From positions 124,001 through 188,000 of the forward strand of contig JAFUOV010000018.1 in the NCBI GenBank assembly GCA_017481745.1: DNA of 64,000 nucleotides. Direction: 5' to 3'. The translations under genes and the position numbers were made by a program. The first letter of the stretch is position 1; every line of letters starts with the position of its first letter. Of the stretch, positions 30,463-41,007 are shown piece by piece. The notes under the pieces are model-generated. The model was not told the origin of the DNA. It was given only the letters and a program-made list of their open reading frames with translations, and did no database searches. The stretch comes from Bacteroidaceae bacterium. GTDB lineage: Bacteria > Bacteroidota > Bacteroidia > Bacteroidales > Barnesiellaceae_A.

Positions 30463-30888
30463 ATGTTACAGCCAAAGAAAACAAAATATAGAAGAATGCA
30501 GCATGGCCGTCAGAAAGGGTTTGCTCAGAGAGGAACTCAGTTGGCATTCGGCTCTTTCGGCATCAAATGCTTGCAGTATAAATGGATAAACGGACGCCAG
30601 ATAGAGGCAGCCCGTATTGCCGTAACACGTTATATGCAGCGTCAGGGTCAGATATGGATTCGCATATTCCCCGATAAACCTATTACAAGAAAACCCGCCG
30701 ATGTACGTATGGGTAAAGGTAAGGGAGATCCCGAAGGCTTTGTATATCCCGTAAATCCGGGTCGTGTTTTGATAGAGGTGGAGGGCGTTCCTTTTGAGGT
30801 TGCAAAGGAGGCTTTGCGTCTCGCAGCTCAGAAACTGCCTGTTACAACTAAATTTATTGTTAGACGCGATTACGACGCTCAAAATTAA
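30463..30888 (+). CDS. rplP: 50S ribosomal protein L16
   Basis: 141 residues, near the A-site tRNA elbow. Starts [40 protein letters not shown] is the conserved loop. Eleven of twelve glutamine codons are CAG by eye, the first gene of the array with a clear CAG preference. Confidence 0.99.
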   Translation: MLQPKKTKYRRMQHGRQKGFAQRGTQLAFGSFGIKCLQYKWINGRQIEAARIAVTRYMQRQGQIWIRIFPDKPITRKPADVRMGKGKGDPEGFVYPVNPGRVLIEVEGVPFEVAKEALRLAAQKLPVTTKFIVRRDYDAQN

Positions 30889-30896
30889 GCATAATT

Positions 30897-31094
30897 ATGA
30901 AAATAGCAGAAATTAGAGAGCTCTCAACACAGGAGCTCAATGAGAGAGTTGAGGCTGATGTTACTCGTTATGCACAAATGAAGCTGAATCACGCAATTTC
31001 ACCTCTGGAGAATCCTTCACAGATTAAAGATCTGCGTCGCTCCATCGCACGTATGAAAAGTGAGTTGCGTTCTCGCGAATTAAATCAAAAATAA
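30897..31094 (+). CDS. rpmC: 50S ribosomal protein L29
   Basis: 65 residues, two helices, at the tunnel exit next to L23. Begins [18 protein letters not shown] and contains [23 protein letters not shown]. Eight bp after rplP and eight bp before rpsQ. Confidence 0.98.
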   Translation: MKIAEIRELSTQELNERVEADVTRYAQMKLNHAISPLENPSQIKDLRRSIARMKSELRSRELNQK

Positions 31095-31102
31095 AGAGGA
31101 CT

Positions 31103-31360
31103 ATGGAAGCAAGAAATTTAAGAAAAGAGCGTACCGGTATCGTTGTAAGCAATAAAATGGAGAAAACGATAACCGTTGCTGCAAAATTCAAAGAAATGCA
31201 CCCCATCTATGGTAAATTCGTGAGCAGAACGAAGAAATATCATGTACACGATGAGAAAAACGAGTGTTCAATCGGCGATACAGTACGTATCATGGAGACT
31301 CGTCCGTTGAGTAAGACAAAAAGATGGAGATTAGTAGAAATCATCGAAAAAGTTAAGTAA
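31103..31360 (+). CDS. rpsQ: 30S ribosomal protein S17
   Basis: 85 residues, OB-fold primary rRNA binder. Seen: [19 protein letters not shown] and [19 protein letters not shown], then [20 protein letters not shown]. Last gene of the classical S10 set. Confidence 0.99.
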   Translation: MEARNLRKERTGIVVSNKMEKTITVAAKFKEMHPIYGKFVSRTKKYHVHDEKNECSIGDTVRIMETRPLSKTKRWRLVEIIEKVK

Positions 31361-31362
31361 TT

Positions 31363-31731
31363 ATGATACAGGTTGAATCAAGACTTACAGTATGTGATAA
31401 TAGCGGTGCTAAAGAGGCTCTTTGCATCCGTGTACTAGGAGGTACACGTCGTCGCTATGCCTCTGTAGGGGATATCATTGTAGTCTCTGTAAAGAGCGTT
31501 ATCCCTTCAAGCGATATGAAGAAAGGAGCTGTTTCAAAAGCTCTTATCGTACGCACTAAGAAAGAGGTTCGTCGTCAGGACGGATCATATATCCGCTTCG
31601 ACGACAACGCTTGCATTCTCTTGAATAATGCCGGCGAAATGCGTGGAAGCCGTATTTTCGGCCCGGTTGCCCGCGAACTTCGTGCTACCGATTTTACAAA
31701 GGTAGTTTCATTGGCTCCGGAGGTACTTTAA
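31363..31731 (+). CDS. rplN: 50S ribosomal protein L14
   Basis: 122 residues. Begins [27 protein letters not shown], the universal L14 signature. First gene of the spc set, 2 bp after rpsQ, so S10 and spc are continuous. Confidence 0.99.
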   Translation: MIQVESRLTVCDNSGAKEALCIRVLGGTRRRYASVGDIIVVSVKSVIPSSDMKKGAVSKALIVRTKKEVRRQDGSYIRFDDNACILLNNAGEMRGSRIFGPVARELRATDFTKVVSLAPEVL

Positions 31732-31751
31732 CAAAATAAAAAACTGAAGTA

Positions 31752-32069
31752 ATGAAAAAATTACATATCAAGAAAGGTGATACGGTATACGTAAACTCTG
31801 GCGAGGACAAGGGTAAGACTGGCAAAGTCTTGAAAGTTCTCGTAGAGAAGAACCGTGCCATCGTTGAGGGCGTAAATATGGTTTCAAAAAGTACGAAACC
31901 CAGCGCAAAAAATCCCCATGGAGGTATTGTAAAACAAGAGGCTTCAATCCACGTTTCAAACCTCAATCTCATCGACCCCAAGTCTGGCAAGCCCACACGT
32001 GTTGGTCGTAAGATTAACGAGAATGGTGAGAAGGTTCGTTATGCTAAAAAATCAGGAGAGGAGATTTAA
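31752..32069 (+). CDS. rplX: 50S ribosomal protein L24
   Basis: 105 residues, assembly initiator. KOW motif at the N terminus: [23 protein letters not shown]. Ends two bp before rplE. Confidence 0.99.
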   Translation: MKKLHIKKGDTVYVNSGEDKGKTGKVLKVLVEKNRAIVEGVNMVSKSTKPSAKNPHGGIVKQEASIHVSNLNLIDPKSGKPTRVGRKINENGEKVRYAKKSGEEI

Positions 32070-32071
32070 TA

Positions 32072-32626
32072 ATGAGTAATACAGCTAGCCTTAAAAAAGA
32101 ATATGCCGAGCGTATTGCTCCGGCTTTGATGAAGCAGTTCAATTATTCTTCACCTATGCAGGTGCCTGTACTCAAGAAAATCGTAATTAACGAGGGTCTT
32201 GGTGCTGCTGTTGCTGACAAGAAGATTATTGATGTTGCTATCAATGAGATTACAGCTATCACAGGTCAGAAAGCGGTTGCAACCGTTTCACGCAAGGATA
32301 TCTCGAACTTCAAACTTCGTAAGAAAATGCCTATCGGCGTTATGGTAACATTGCGTCGTGAGCGTATGTACGAGTTCCTCGAGCGTCTTGTACGTGTTGC
32401 TCTTCCCCGTATTCGTGACTTTAAAGGTATCGAGAGCAAGTTGGACGGTAACGGCAACTACTCTTTGGGTATCAAAGAGCAGATCATCTTCCCCGAGATT
32501 AACATTGACAACATCATGCGTCTTAATGGTATGAACATCACATTTGTTACTACTGCCAAGACAGACGAAGAGGGTTACGCACTGCTCAAAGAGTTCGGTT
32601 TACCTTTTAAGAACGCTAAAAAGTAA
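32072..32626 (+). CDS. rplE: 50S ribosomal protein L5
   Basis: 184 residues; binds 5S rRNA and contacts P-site tRNA. Seen: [20 protein letters not shown] and [17 protein letters not shown]. Ends [10 protein letters not shown]. Confidence 0.99.
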   Translation: MSNTASLKKEYAERIAPALMKQFNYSSPMQVPVLKKIVINEGLGAAVADKKIIDVAINEITAITGQKAVATVSRKDISNFKLRKKMPIGVMVTLRRERMYEFLERLVRVALPRIRDFKGIESKLDGNGNYSLGIKEQIIFPEINIDNIMRLNGMNITFVTTAKTDEEGYALLKEFGLPFKNAKK

Positions 32627-32635
32627 CTATAAGAT

Positions 32636-32935
32636 ATGGCAAAAGAATCAATGAAAGCTCGTGAGGTAAAACGAGCAAAATTGGCAAAGAAATATGCCGC
32701 AAAACGTGAGGCTCTCAAAAAGATCGTCAACACCGGTAGTGCTGAGGAAGCTTACGAGGCAGCTCGCAAATTGCAGGATTTGCCTTTGAACTCAAACCCC
32801 ATCCGTATGCACAACCGTTGCAAACTGACTGGTCGTCCCAAAGGTTACATCCGTCTTTTCGGTATATCAAGAATCCAGTTCCGTGAGATGGCCTCACAAG
32901 GTCTTATCCCCGGAGTAAGAAAAGCAAGTTGGTAA
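32636..32935 (+). CDS. rpsN: 30S ribosomal protein S14 (zinc-independent form)
   Basis: 99 residues, the long form without the CxxC...CxxC zinc site: only one Cys ([15 protein letters not shown]). The conserved C-terminal [25 protein letters not shown]-type end is present. With the ligand-poor L36 nearby, this suggests a low zinc demand in this ribosome. Confidence 0.98.
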   Translation: MAKESMKAREVKRAKLAKKYAAKREALKKIVNTGSAEEAYEAARKLQDLPLNSNPIRMHNRCKLTGRPKGYIRLFGISRIQFREMASQGLIPGVRKASW

Positions 32936-32993
32936 TTGAGTGTTTAATTATAAATATTGTCAGGGTAGTCCTGATTAATTTAAGTTAAGTTTT

Positions 32994-33389
32994 ATGACTG
33001 ATCCTATTGCAGATTATTTGACGAGGTTGAGAAATGCCATCCAGGCTAAGCACAGGGTGGTAGAAATACCCGCCTCGAACATCAAGAAGGAAATTACTAA
33101 GATCCTTTTTGACAAGGGTTACATCTTGAACTATAAGTTCGTAGAAGATGGCCCCCAAGGCACAATTAAAGTTGCCTTGAAATACGATGCAAAAAACAAG
33201 GTAAACGCTATTCGCAACCTTGTACGTGTGTCTTCACCCGGTTTGCGTCGTTATACGGGATATAAAGATATGCCGAGAGTGATTAATGGACTGGGTATCG
33301 CTATTTTGTCGACATCCAAAGGTGTAATGACAGACAAAGAGGCTGCAGCCGAGAAAATCGGTGGCGAGGTTCTCTGCTACGTCTACTAA
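32994..33389 (+). CDS. rpsH: 30S ribosomal protein S8
   Basis: 131 residues; binds the central domain of 16S rRNA and in E. coli autoregulates spc. Begins MTDPIADYLTRLRNAIQAKH. C-terminal GLGIAILSTSKGVMTDKEAAAEKIGGEVLCYVY is the family signature. The 58-bp gap before it holds a small TCAGG/CCTGA hairpin at 32960-32974. Confidence 0.99.
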   Translation: MTDPIADYLTRLRNAIQAKHRVVEIPASNIKKEITKILFDKGYILNYKFVEDGPQGTIKVALKYDAKNKVNAIRNLVRVSSPGLRRYTGYKDMPRVINGLGIAILSTSKGVMTDKEAAAEKIGGEVLCYVY

Positions 33390-33408
33390 TTTAGGGAGGA
33401 ATTGAACA

Positions 33409-33987
33409 ATGTCTAGAATTGGTAAATTGCCTATCAGCCTTCCCGAAAAAGTGGAGGTAGTTGTCAGCCCCGACAACGTAGTTACCGTTAAAGGTCCTAA
33501 AGGTGAACTCACACAGAAAGTTGATTCTTCTATTGAAGTAGCTATTGAGAATGGTGTTATCACATTGCAGTATGCAGGTGGCAAGACACTCGCTGAAGCT
33601 ACAAAACAGGAACATGCTTACCATGGTCTCTACCGTGCTCTTATCAACAATATGGTTATCGGTGTTTCTACCGGTTTTACTAAAGAGTTGGAGCTCGTAG
33701 GTGTTGGTTACCGTGTGAACGATAAACCCAACAACGCAATCGAGTTGTTGCTTGGTTACACTCACCCCATCTACATGCAGTTCCCTGCAGAGGTTAAGGT
33801 AACAACAAAATCAGAGAGAAACAAGAACCCGCTTATCACATTGGAGTCATGCGACAAAGCGTTGCTTGGCTTGATTTGCGCAAAGATTCGTTCATTCCGC
33901 AAACCCGAGCCCTACAAAGGTAAAGGTGTTAAGTTTGTTGGCGAGGTTATACGTCGCAAGTCCGGTAAGTCGGCTGGTGCTAAATAA
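33409..33987 (+). CDS. rplF: 50S ribosomal protein L6
   Basis: 192 residues, two related domains near the factor-binding site. Begins MSRIGKLPISLPEKVEV; signature FRKPEPYKGKGVKF near the end. Confidence 0.99.
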   Translation: MSRIGKLPISLPEKVEVVVSPDNVVTVKGPKGELTQKVDSSIEVAIENGVITLQYAGGKTLAEATKQEHAYHGLYRALINNMVIGVSTGFTKELELVGVGYRVNDKPNNAIELLLGYTHPIYMQFPAEVKVTTKSERNKNPLITLESCDKALLGLICAKIRSFRKPEPYKGKGVKFVGEVIRRKSGKSAGAK

Positions 33988-34003
33988 TTAAAAACGTAAG
34001 CAT

Positions 34004-34345
34004 ATGACTACAAAAATAGAAAGACGGACTAAAATTAAATATAGAGTACGCAATAAGGTAACCGGTGTTGCCGAGCGTCCCCGTATGAGCGTTTTCCGCA
34101 GCAATAAGCAGATTTATGTTCAGATAATCAACGACCTCACAGGTTGCACATTGGCTTCAGCATCATCACTTGGTCTTGAAGCTATGCCTAAGAAAGAACA
34201 GGCTGCGAAAGTAGGTGAGATGATTGCACAGAAGGCCAAAGAGGCAGGTATCACAACTGTAGTATTTGACCGTAACGGTTATCTCTATCACGGGAGAGTT
34301 AAAGAAGTTGCTGATGCTGCACGTAATGGTGGGCTTAAATTCTAA
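34004..34345 (+). CDS. rplR: 50S ribosomal protein L18
   Basis: 113 residues; with L5 anchors 5S rRNA. Seen: [20 protein letters not shown] and [26 protein letters not shown]. Its stop overlaps an ATG just upstream of rpsE. Confidence 0.99.
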   Translation: MTTKIERRTKIKYRVRNKVTGVAERPRMSVFRSNKQIYVQIINDLTGCTLASASSLGLEAMPKKEQAAKVGEMIAQKAKEAGITTVVFDRNGYLYHGRVKEVADAARNGGLKF

Positions 34346-34350
34346 TGAAT

Positions 34351-34866
34351 ATGGCAGTTAATAATAGAGTAAAAGTCGCAAACGACGTTGAATTAAAAGA
34401 TAGATTGGTTGCAATCAACCGTGTAACCAAGGTTACAAAAGGTGGTCGCACATTTAGTTTCTCTGCAATTGTCGTTGTTGGAAACGAGGATGGTATCATT
34501 GGTTACGGTCTTGGTAAAGCAAGTGAGGTAACTGCTGCTATCGCAAAGGGCGTTGAAGCTGCTAAGAAGAATTTGGTTCGCGTTCCCGTACTTAAGGGAA
34601 CTGTTCCCCACGAGCAGATTGCACGTTTCGGTGGTGCCGAGGTATTCATCAAACCCGCTTCTCACGGTACAGGAGTTGTAGCAGGTGGTGCTATGCGTGC
34701 TGTGCTCGAGAGTGTAGGTATTACAGACGTGTTGGCTAAATCTAAGGGCTCATCAAACCCCCACAACCTTGTGAAAGCTACAATCGAGGCTTTGAGCCAG
34801 ATGCGTGATGCACGCACTGTTGCTCAGAACAGAGGTGTAAGCATGAGTAAAGTATTCAACGGATAA
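34351..34866 (+). CDS. rpsE: 30S ribosomal protein S5
   Basis: 171 residues at the mRNA entry channel. Seen: [21 protein letters not shown], and the C-terminal [20 protein letters not shown]. The ATG at 34351 gives MAVNNRVKV, matching homologue starts. Another ATG at 34345 overlaps the rplR stop and adds two residues; coupling with rplR is likely in either case. Confidence 0.98.
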   Translation: MAVNNRVKVANDVELKDRLVAINRVTKVTKGGRTFSFSAIVVVGNEDGIIGYGLGKASEVTAAIAKGVEAAKKNLVRVPVLKGTVPHEQIARFGGAEVFIKPASHGTGVVAGGAMRAVLESVGITDVLAKSKGSSNPHNLVKATIEALSQMRDARTVAQNRGVSMSKVFNG

Positions 34867-34879
34867 GAAGGAAAACATT

Positions 34880-35059
34880 ATGGCTACTATCAAAGTAAAA
34901 CAGGTGAGAAGCCGTATCGGCGCTCCCAAGACCCAAAAACTCACACTTGATGCTCTGGGTCTTACAAAAATGAACAAAGTGGTTGAGTGTGAAGATAATC
35001 CCTCTGTTCGTGGTATGATTAAGAAAGTTCAGCATTTGGTTGCCATTGTTGAAGAGTAA
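34880..35059 (+). CDS. rpmD: 50S ribosomal protein L30
   Basis: 59 residues: starts MATIKVKQVRSRIGAPKTQK, then TLDALGLTKMNKVVE and VRGMIKKVQHLVAIVEE, the full L30 pattern. Lies in the expected slot between rpsE and rplO, 13 bp after rpsE. Easily missed because it is under 60 residues. Confidence 0.97.
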   Translation: MATIKVKQVRSRIGAPKTQKLTLDALGLTKMNKVVECEDNPSVRGMIKKVQHLVAIVEE

Positions 35060-35081
35060 TTAATTTAAAAAAGATTTGGCT

Positions 35082-35528
35082 ATGAAATTAAATAATCTGA
35101 AACCCGCTGAGGGCTCAGTAAAAGCTCGCAAAAGAATTGGTCGCGGAACAGGCTCGGGTAGAGGTGGTACCTCTACACGTGGTCACAAAGGTGCCAAGTC
35201 ACGTTCGGGTTACAAGAAGAAAATCGGTTTCGAGGGAGGTCAGATGCCTTTGCAGCGTCGTGTTCCCAAGTTCGGTTTCAAGAATGTAAACCGTGTAGAG
35301 TACAAAGCTATCAACTTGTCAACACTTCAGGCTCTTGCCGAGAAGAACTCTTTGGAGACAATCAATGTTGCAACACTGATTGCTGCAGGTTTTATCTCAG
35401 ATAAGCAGCTTGTGAAAGTTCTTGCAAATGGAACTCTCACTGCAAAATTGACAGTTGAGGCACACGCTTTCTCTCAAAAAGCTGCTGAAGCTATAGAAGC
35501 AGTAGGTGGAACAGTTGTAAAGCTTTAA
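35082..35528 (+). CDS. rplO: 50S ribosomal protein L15
   Basis: 148 residues. Gly/Arg-rich N-terminal extension [19 protein letters not shown] reaches into 23S rRNA. The ATG at 35082 ([12 protein letters not shown]) matches homologues; an in-frame TTG two codons upstream is rejected. Three bp before secY. Confidence 0.98.
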   Translation: MKLNNLKPAEGSVKARKRIGRGTGSGRGGTSTRGHKGAKSRSGYKKKIGFEGGQMPLQRRVPKFGFKNVNRVEYKAINLSTLQALAEKNSLETINVATLIAAGFISDKQLVKVLANGTLTAKLTVEAHAFSQKAAEAIEAVGGTVVKL

Positions 35529-35531
35529 AAA

Positions 35532-36881
35532 ATGGCTAATAAATTTTCAAACCTTAAATTTGTCCAGACAATGAAAAACATCTGGAAAATTGAGGATCTC
35601 AGAACACGCTTGCTTTGGACAATCGGACTTGTAGCGATTTATCGTTTAGGTTCGTTTGTAGTGCTGCCCGGAATAAATCCCGGTATGCTTACAAAGCTTC
35701 AAGAACAGACAAGTGGTGGCTTGTTGTCACTCCTTGATATGTTCTCGGGAGGCGCGTTCTCAAATGCTTCAATATTTGCACTCGGTATCATGCCATACAT
35801 CACGGCATCTATCGTGTTGCAATTATTGGGTATGGCAGTTCCTTATTTCCAGAAACTCCAGCGTGAAGGCGAGAGTGGACGCAGAAAGATTAATCAGTAC
35901 ACACGTTATCTGACTGTAATAGTTCTTCTGCTTCAGGCTCCCTCGTACCTTATAAACCTCAGCTACACAGCTGCCGGTGCGTTCAATCAGGCTGTGAATC
36001 CCGCAATTTTCTATGCGTCATCCACAATCATTCTCGCAGCAGGTAGTATGTTTGTACTATGGTTGGGTGAGCGCATTACCGATAAAGGTGTTGGCAACGG
36101 TGTATCACTTATCATTATGATTGGTATCATTGCACGTTTGCCCCAAGCTTTTGCACAGGAGTTTGTTTCTCGTATGACAGGTGCTGCCGCAGGTGGTGTT
36201 TTCATGTTCCTTCTCGAGATTGTTTTCTTGCTTCTGGTAATTTGTGCTGCAATTACATTGCTGCAAGGTACACGTCGAGTTCCCGTACAGTATGCAAAAC
36301 AGACTGCAAACGGTGCTTCATTCAGTGGTGCACGTCAGTATTTGCCTTTGAAGGTTAATGCTGCAAACGTTATGCCTATCATCTTTGCACAGGCAATAAT
36401 GTTCATACCTCTCGTGTTCACCGGTTGGTTCACCGATGGTGATATGCCTGCAATTATGAGCATGATGCTCGACCATACATCGTGGGCATACAATCTGATA
36501 TTCGCTTTGCTTATCATTATGTTTACATATTTCTATACTGCTATCACAATTAACCCTGTTCAGATGGCAGACGATATGAAACGTAATAACGGCTTTATCC
36601 CCGGCATTAAACCCGGAAAGCCCACAGCTGAGTATATCGATACAGTTATGTCACGCATAACATTGCCCGGCTCACTTTTCCTTGCAATCATCGCAATTAT
36701 TCCCGCATTTGCTGGAATATTCGGAGTTCAGCAGGAGTTTGCTCAGTTCTTCGGTGGTACATCACTCCTCATTCTTGTAGGTGTTGTCCTCGATACATTG
36801 CAGCAAATTGAGAGCTACTTGTTGATGAGACATTACGATGGCTTGTTGAAATCAGGTCATATAAAAGGTCGTATGGGTTAA
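35532..36881 (+). CDS. secY: Preprotein translocase subunit SecY
   Basis: 449 residues, ten transmembrane helices; the protein-conducting channel of the inner membrane. Seen: plug/TM2 region GGLLSLLDMFSGGAFSNASIFALGIMPYI, the loop LQREGESGRRKINQYTRYLT, TM5 with GERITDKGVGNGVSLIIM, and the C-terminal signature around LLMRHYDGLLKSG. Followed 11 bp later by map. Confidence 0.99.
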   Translation: MANKFSNLKFVQTMKNIWKIEDLRTRLLWTIGLVAIYRLGSFVVLPGINPGMLTKLQEQTSGGLLSLLDMFSGGAFSNASIFALGIMPYITASIVLQLLGMAVPYFQKLQREGESGRRKINQYTRYLTVIVLLLQAPSYLINLSYTAAGAFNQAVNPAIFYASSTIILAAGSMFVLWLGERITDKGVGNGVSLIIMIGIIARLPQAFAQEFVSRMTGAAAGGVFMFLLEIVFLLLVICAAITLLQGTRRVPVQYAKQTANGASFSGARQYLPLKVNAANVMPIIFAQAIMFIPLVFTGWFTDGDMPAIMSMMLDHTSWAYNLIFALLIIMFTYFYTAITINPVQMADDMKRNNGFIPGIKPGKPTAEYIDTVMSRITLPGSLFLAIIAIIPAFAGIFGVQQEFAQFFGGTSLLILVGVVLDTLQQIESYLLMRHYDGLLKSGHIKGRMG

Positions 36882-36892
36882 TCTAATTAAGA

Positions 36893-37690
36893 ATGATATT
36901 TCTTAAGACAGCAGACGAAATAGAACTACTTCGGCAGAGCAATCTGCTTGTAGGCAGAACGCTAGCCGAAGTAGCTAAACTAATAGAACCGGGCGTAACA
37001 ACCCGACAGCTCGATAAAGTTGCCGAAGAGTTCATACGCGACAACGGTGCAATACCGACTTTCAAAGGTTATCCAAACTACGAAGGTGTGCCTTTCCCCG
37101 GATCTATTTGCGCTTCAGTAAATGAAGTTGTTGTACATGGAATTCCCAATGACATACCTCTGAAAGAGGGTGACATTGTTTCTGTGGACTGTGGTACTTT
37201 ACTTAATGGATTTTGTGGAGACTCATGCTACACATTTTGTGTAGGAGATGTTGATGAAGAAACAAAGAAGTTATTAAAAGTAACGAAGGAGTCGTTATAT
37301 CTAGCGATAGAACAGGCAGTACACGGTAAGCGTTTGGGAGATATCGGTCACGCTGTACAGTCACATTGCGAATCAAATGGTTTCGGTGTAGTACGCGAGT
37401 TCGTTGGTCACGGCATAGGACGTGAAATGCACGAGTCACCCGAGGTCCCCAACTATGGTAGAAAAGGAAATGGTCTTCAGTTGAGAGAAGGCATGTGCCT
37501 TGCCATAGAACCAATGATAACATTAGGCAAACGCCAGATATTTATGGAGCGTGACGGATGGACAGTTAAGACGCGCGATCGTAAAAATGCAGCTCACTTT
37601 GAACACACTGTAGCTGTAGGTCGTAATGGAGCCGACATACTATCGTCCTTCGAGTTTGTAGAAGAAGTTTTAAGAAATAAAGGTTATTGA
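36893..37690 (+). CDS. map: Methionine aminopeptidase (type I)
   Basis: 265 residues; removes the initiator Met from nascent proteins. All five metal ligands can be placed: two Asp in [20 protein letters not shown], His in [10 protein letters not shown], Glu in AIEPMITLG and Glu in HFEHTVAVG. Located between secY and infA, the common spc arrangement. Confidence 0.98.
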   Translation: MIFLKTADEIELLRQSNLLVGRTLAEVAKLIEPGVTTRQLDKVAEEFIRDNGAIPTFKGYPNYEGVPFPGSICASVNEVVVHGIPNDIPLKEGDIVSVDCGTLLNGFCGDSCYTFCVGDVDEETKKLLKVTKESLYLAIEQAVHGKRLGDIGHAVQSHCESNGFGVVREFVGHGIGREMHESPEVPNYGRKGNGLQLREGMCLAIEPMITLGKRQIFMERDGWTVKTRDRKNAAHFEHTVAVGRNGADILSSFEFVEEVLRNKGY

Positions 37691-37691
37691 T

Positions 37692-37910
37692 ATGGCTAAA
37701 CAGAATGCTATTGAACAAGATGGTACAATCGTAGAGGCATTGTCAAATGCAATGTTTCGTGTAGAGTTACAGAACGGTCACGAAGTGATTGCACACATCT
37801 CGGGAAAAATGAGAATGCACTATATAAAAATTCTCCCCGGTGACAAAGTGCGCATAGAGATGTCTCCCTATGATTTGACCAAAGGCAGAATCGTATTCCG
37901 ATATAAATAA
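37692..37910 (+). CDS. infA: Translation initiation factor IF-1
   Basis: 72 residues, OB-fold, binds the A site during initiation. Seen: [43 protein letters not shown] in the expected order and a YDLTKGRI end. One bp after map. Confidence 0.99.
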   Translation: MAKQNAIEQDGTIVEALSNAMFRVELQNGHEVIAHISGKMRMHYIKILPGDKVRIEMSPYDLTKGRIVFRYK

Positions 37911-37922
37911 AAATTAAATATT

Positions 37923-38039
37923 ATGAAAGTAAAAGCATCTATCAAGAAACGCACCCCTGACTGCAAAATAGTTCGTCGCAACGGACGTTTGTATTTGATT
38001 AATAAAAAGAATCCTAAGTTCAAGCTGCGCCAGGGTTAA
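37923..38039 (+). CDS. rpmJ: 50S ribosomal protein L36 (zinc-ligand-poor form)
   Basis: 38 residues: [20 protein letters not shown] then [18 protein letters not shown]. Of the usual CCCH zinc ligands only the second Cys (position 14) remains; the others are Thr11, Asn27 or a neighbour, and Phe32. So it should not bind zinc. It is too short for most ORF cut-offs, but its place between infA and rpsM is standard. Confidence 0.96.
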   Translation: MKVKASIKKRTPDCKIVRRNGRLYLINKKNPKFKLRQG

Positions 38040-38073
38040 TTTATTGTGATAATTAAATAATATATATTCGTAT

Positions 38074-38454
38074 ATGGCTATAAGAATAGTTGGTGTAGAC
38101 ATACCTCAGAATAAGAGAGGTGAGATTGCGTTGACATACATCTATGGTATCGGACGCAGCAGTGCTACCAAAATCCTCGCTAAGGCGGGTGTAGACAAGG
38201 ACATCAAAGTTCAGGATTGGACAGACGACATGGCTGCCAAAGTTCGTGAAGTTATTGGTGCCGAGTATAAAGTAGAGGGTGACCTCCGCTCAGAGATTCA
38301 GTTGAACATCAAACGACTGATGGATATCGGTTGCTATCGTGGTATTCGTCACCGTATAGGTCTGCCTGTTCGTGGTCAGAGCACCAAGAACAATGCACGT
38401 ACACGTAAGGGACGTAAGAAAACGGTTGCTAACAAGAAAAAAGCTACGAAATAA
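38074..38454 (+). CDS. rpsM: 30S ribosomal protein S13
   Basis: 126 residues, 30S head, contacts the P-site tRNA through its C-terminal tail. Seen: [24 protein letters not shown] and [24 protein letters not shown]. Begins the alpha set. Confidence 0.99.
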   Translation: MAIRIVGVDIPQNKRGEIALTYIYGIGRSSATKILAKAGVDKDIKVQDWTDDMAAKVREVIGAEYKVEGDLRSEIQLNIKRLMDIGCYRGIRHRIGLPVRGQSTKNNARTRKGRKKTVANKKKATK

Positions 38455-38467
38455 TTAAGTAAGTAAT

Positions 38468-38857
38468 ATGGCAAAGAAAACAGTTGCAACAAAAAAGAGA
38501 AATGTGAAAGTTGGTGCCAACGGACAACTTCACGTTCACTCGTCATTCAACAACATCATTGTTAGCCTTACTAATGACGAGGGTCAGGTTATCTCATGGT
38601 CTTCTGCCGGTAAGATGGGCTTCAGAGGTTCTAAGAAGAACACTCCTTATGCAGCTCAGATGGCCGCTGAGGCTTGCTCAAAAATCGCTTATGACCTCGG
38701 TCTGCGTAAAGTGAAAGCCTATGTTAAAGGCCCCGGAAATGGTCGCGAGTCTGCTATCCGTACAGTACACGGAGCCGGTATCGAAGTTACCGAAATTGTA
38801 GACGTTACACCATTGCCCCACAATGGTTGCCGTCCTCCGAAGAGAAGAAGAGTATAA
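38468..38857 (+). CDS. rpsK: 30S ribosomal protein S11
   Basis: 129 residues at the mRNA exit platform. Seen: [43 protein letters not shown] in order, and the C-terminal [15 protein letters not shown]. Confidence 0.99.
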   Translation: MAKKTVATKKRNVKVGANGQLHVHSSFNNIIVSLTNDEGQVISWSSAGKMGFRGSKKNTPYAAQMAAEACSKIAYDLGLRKVKAYVKGPGNGRESAIRTVHGAGIEVTEIVDVTPLPHNGCRPPKRRRV

Positions 38858-38880
38858 CTTTAATATTAAGAAAATTAGAA

Positions 38881-39486
38881 ATGGCTAGATATTTAGGACC
38901 TAAAAGTAAGATAGCACGTCGTTTTGGTGAACCCATCTTTGGTCCCGACAAAGTGCTTTCAAAGAAAAATTATGCTCCCGGTCAGCACGGTAACAACCGT
39001 CGTCGCAAAACTTCGGAGTACGGAATAATGTTGGCCGAGAAGCAGAAAGCCAAATATACATACGGCGTTCTTGAGAAACAGTTCCGTAACACATTCAAGA
39101 AGGCAGATTCTGCACCCGGTATCACCGGTGAGGTTCTTTTGCAGAACTTGGAGTCACGTCTCGATAACATCGTTTATCGTCTTGGTATAGCTCCCACACG
39201 TGCAGCAGCTCGTCAGCTTGTAAGCCACCGTCACATTGTTCTCGACGGCAAGGTAAACAATATACCTTCTTGTTTCGTAAAACCCGGTCAGGTAGTCGGT
39301 GTTCGCGAGCGTTCAAAATCACTCGAAGTTATCCAGAACTCATTGGCTGGTGTGAACCACAGCAAATACTCTTGGTTGGAGTGGAATGAGTCTGCGATGG
39401 AGGGTAAGTATCTTAACGTTCCCGAACGTGCTGAGATTCCCGAAAACATCAAGGAGCAGTTAATCGTTGAGTTGTATAGCAAATAA
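38881..39486 (+). CDS. rpsD: 30S ribosomal protein S4
   Basis: 201 residues; primary 16S binder. Seen: [20 protein letters not shown] and the S4 RNA-binding domain [35 protein letters not shown]. The ATG at 38881 is used; the longer frame begins inside rpsK without homology. No N-terminal zinc cysteines. Confidence 0.99.
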   Translation: MARYLGPKSKIARRFGEPIFGPDKVLSKKNYAPGQHGNNRRRKTSEYGIMLAEKQKAKYTYGVLEKQFRNTFKKADSAPGITGEVLLQNLESRLDNIVYRLGIAPTRAAARQLVSHRHIVLDGKVNNIPSCFVKPGQVVGVRERSKSLEVIQNSLAGVNHSKYSWLEWNESAMEGKYLNVPERAEIPENIKEQLIVELYSK

Positions 39487-39495
39487 TAATTAATA

Positions 39496-40488
39496 ATGGC
39501 GATATTAACATTTCAAAAACCTGATAAGGTAATAATGTTGGAGGCGAACGATTTCTTCGGAAAATTTGAGTTTCGTCCTTTGGAGCCGGGTTTTGGCACA
39601 ACAGTTGGTAATGCCCTGCGCCGTATCCTCCTTTCATCACTCGAGGGTTTTGCAATCAACTACATCCGCATTGCAGGTGTAGAGCATGAGTTCGCAACAG
39701 TTCCCGGAGTAAAAGAGGATGTAACCAACATTATATTGAATCTGAAAAAGGTTAGATTCAAAAGAGTGGTTGAGGAGTTCGAGACAGAGAAAATCTCAAT
39801 CAATGTTGAAAATACAGAAGAATTTAAAGCTGGAGACATCAGCAAGTATTTAACCGGATTTGAAGTGTTAAACCCGGAGTTAGTCATTTGCCATCTCGAT
39901 TCATCGGCTAAAATGCAGATTGAAATCAGCATCAACAAGGGTCGCGGTTATATACCCGCTGACGAGAACAGAGAGTTCTGCACAGACCCCACAATGATTC
40001 CAATCGACTCTATCTACACTCCTATTCGTAACGTCATGTATCAGGTTGAGCCCTACCGTGTAGAGCAGAAAACCGACTACGATCGCTTGGTACTTGAGGT
40101 TACAACAGATGGTTCCATACACCCGAAGGAAGCACTTAAAGAGGCTGCAAAAATATTGATTTATCACTTCATGCTCTTCTCTGATGAGAAAATCACCATA
40201 GAGACAGGTGACATGGATGGTAATGAAGAGTTCGATGAAGAGGTACTTCACATGCGCCAGTTGCTCAAGAGCAAATTGGTTGATTTGAACCTCTCTGTAA
40301 GAGCGCTTAACTGTCTGAAAGCTGCCGATGTTGAGACACTCGGTCAGTTGGTTCAGTACAATAAGACAGACCTTCTTAAGTTCCGCAATTTCGGTAAGAA
40401 ATCGCTCACTGAGCTTGATGATTTGCTCGAGAGTCTGAATCTTTCGTTTGGAACAGATATTTCAAAATATAAATTAGACAAAGAATAA
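39496..40488 (+). CDS. rpoA: DNA-directed RNA polymerase alpha subunit
   Basis: 330 residues. N-terminal dimerisation domain with [24 protein letters not shown]-terminal DNA-binding domain with [23 protein letters not shown] and [16 protein letters not shown]. Nine bp after rpsD. Six of seven glutamine codons are CAG. Confidence 0.99.
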   Translation: MAILTFQKPDKVIMLEANDFFGKFEFRPLEPGFGTTVGNALRRILLSSLEGFAINYIRIAGVEHEFATVPGVKEDVTNIILNLKKVRFKRVVEEFETEKISINVENTEEFKAGDISKYLTGFEVLNPELVICHLDSSAKMQIEISINKGRGYIPADENREFCTDPTMIPIDSIYTPIRNVMYQVEPYRVEQKTDYDRLVLEVTTDGSIHPKEALKEAAKILIYHFMLFSDEKITIETGDMDGNEEFDEEVLHMRQLLKSKLVDLNLSVRALNCLKAADVETLGQLVQYNKTDLLKFRNFGKKSLTELDDLLESLNLSFGTDISKYKLDKE

Positions 40489-40490
40489 TT

Positions 40491-40958
40491 ATGAGACATA
40501 AAAAATCTTTTAATCATTTGGGTCGTACTGCATCTCACCGCAAGGCTATGTTGGCCAACATGGCTATTTCGTTGATCATGCACAAAAGAATCACTACGAC
40601 TCTTGCAAAGGCAAAAGAACTCAAGAAGTTTGTTGAGCCTTTGATTACAAAATCAAAAGAAGACACAACCAATTCGCGTCGTGTAGTATTCAGCTACTTG
40701 CAGAACAAAGAGGCCATCATCGAGCTCTTCAAAGAGATCTCTGTGAAAGTTGCTGAGCGTCCCGGTGGTTACACACGTATAATCAAGCTTGGCAATCGTC
40801 TTGGTGACGCAGCTGAGATGTGTTTCATTGAGTTGGTTGATTTCAACGAGAACATGGCTAAGCCCACAGCTAAGAAGGCACGTACACGTCGTTCAGGCAA
40901 AAAGGCTGCCGCCCCCGTTGCAACTGAAGCACCTGCCGAGGAGGCAGTTGCAGAATAA
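40491..40958 (+). CDS. rplQ: 50S ribosomal protein L17
   Basis: 155 residues: the L17 core ([21 protein letters not shown] ... [26 protein letters not shown]) followed by an extra C-terminal tail of about 35 residues rich in Lys, Ala and Glu. Such a tail is usual in Bacteroidota and absent in E. coli. Last gene of the array. Confidence 0.98.
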   Translation: MRHKKSFNHLGRTASHRKAMLANMAISLIMHKRITTTLAKAKELKKFVEPLITKSKEDTTNSRRVVFSYLQNKEAIIELFKEISVKVAERPGGYTRIIKLGNRLGDAAEMCFIELVDFNENMAKPTAKKARTRRSGKKAAAPVATEAPAEEAVAE

Positions 40959-41007
40959 GCCAAATGCGAATATCCCAAGCGTAGCAAAGGGAAAATTTCT
41001 GATAGTG

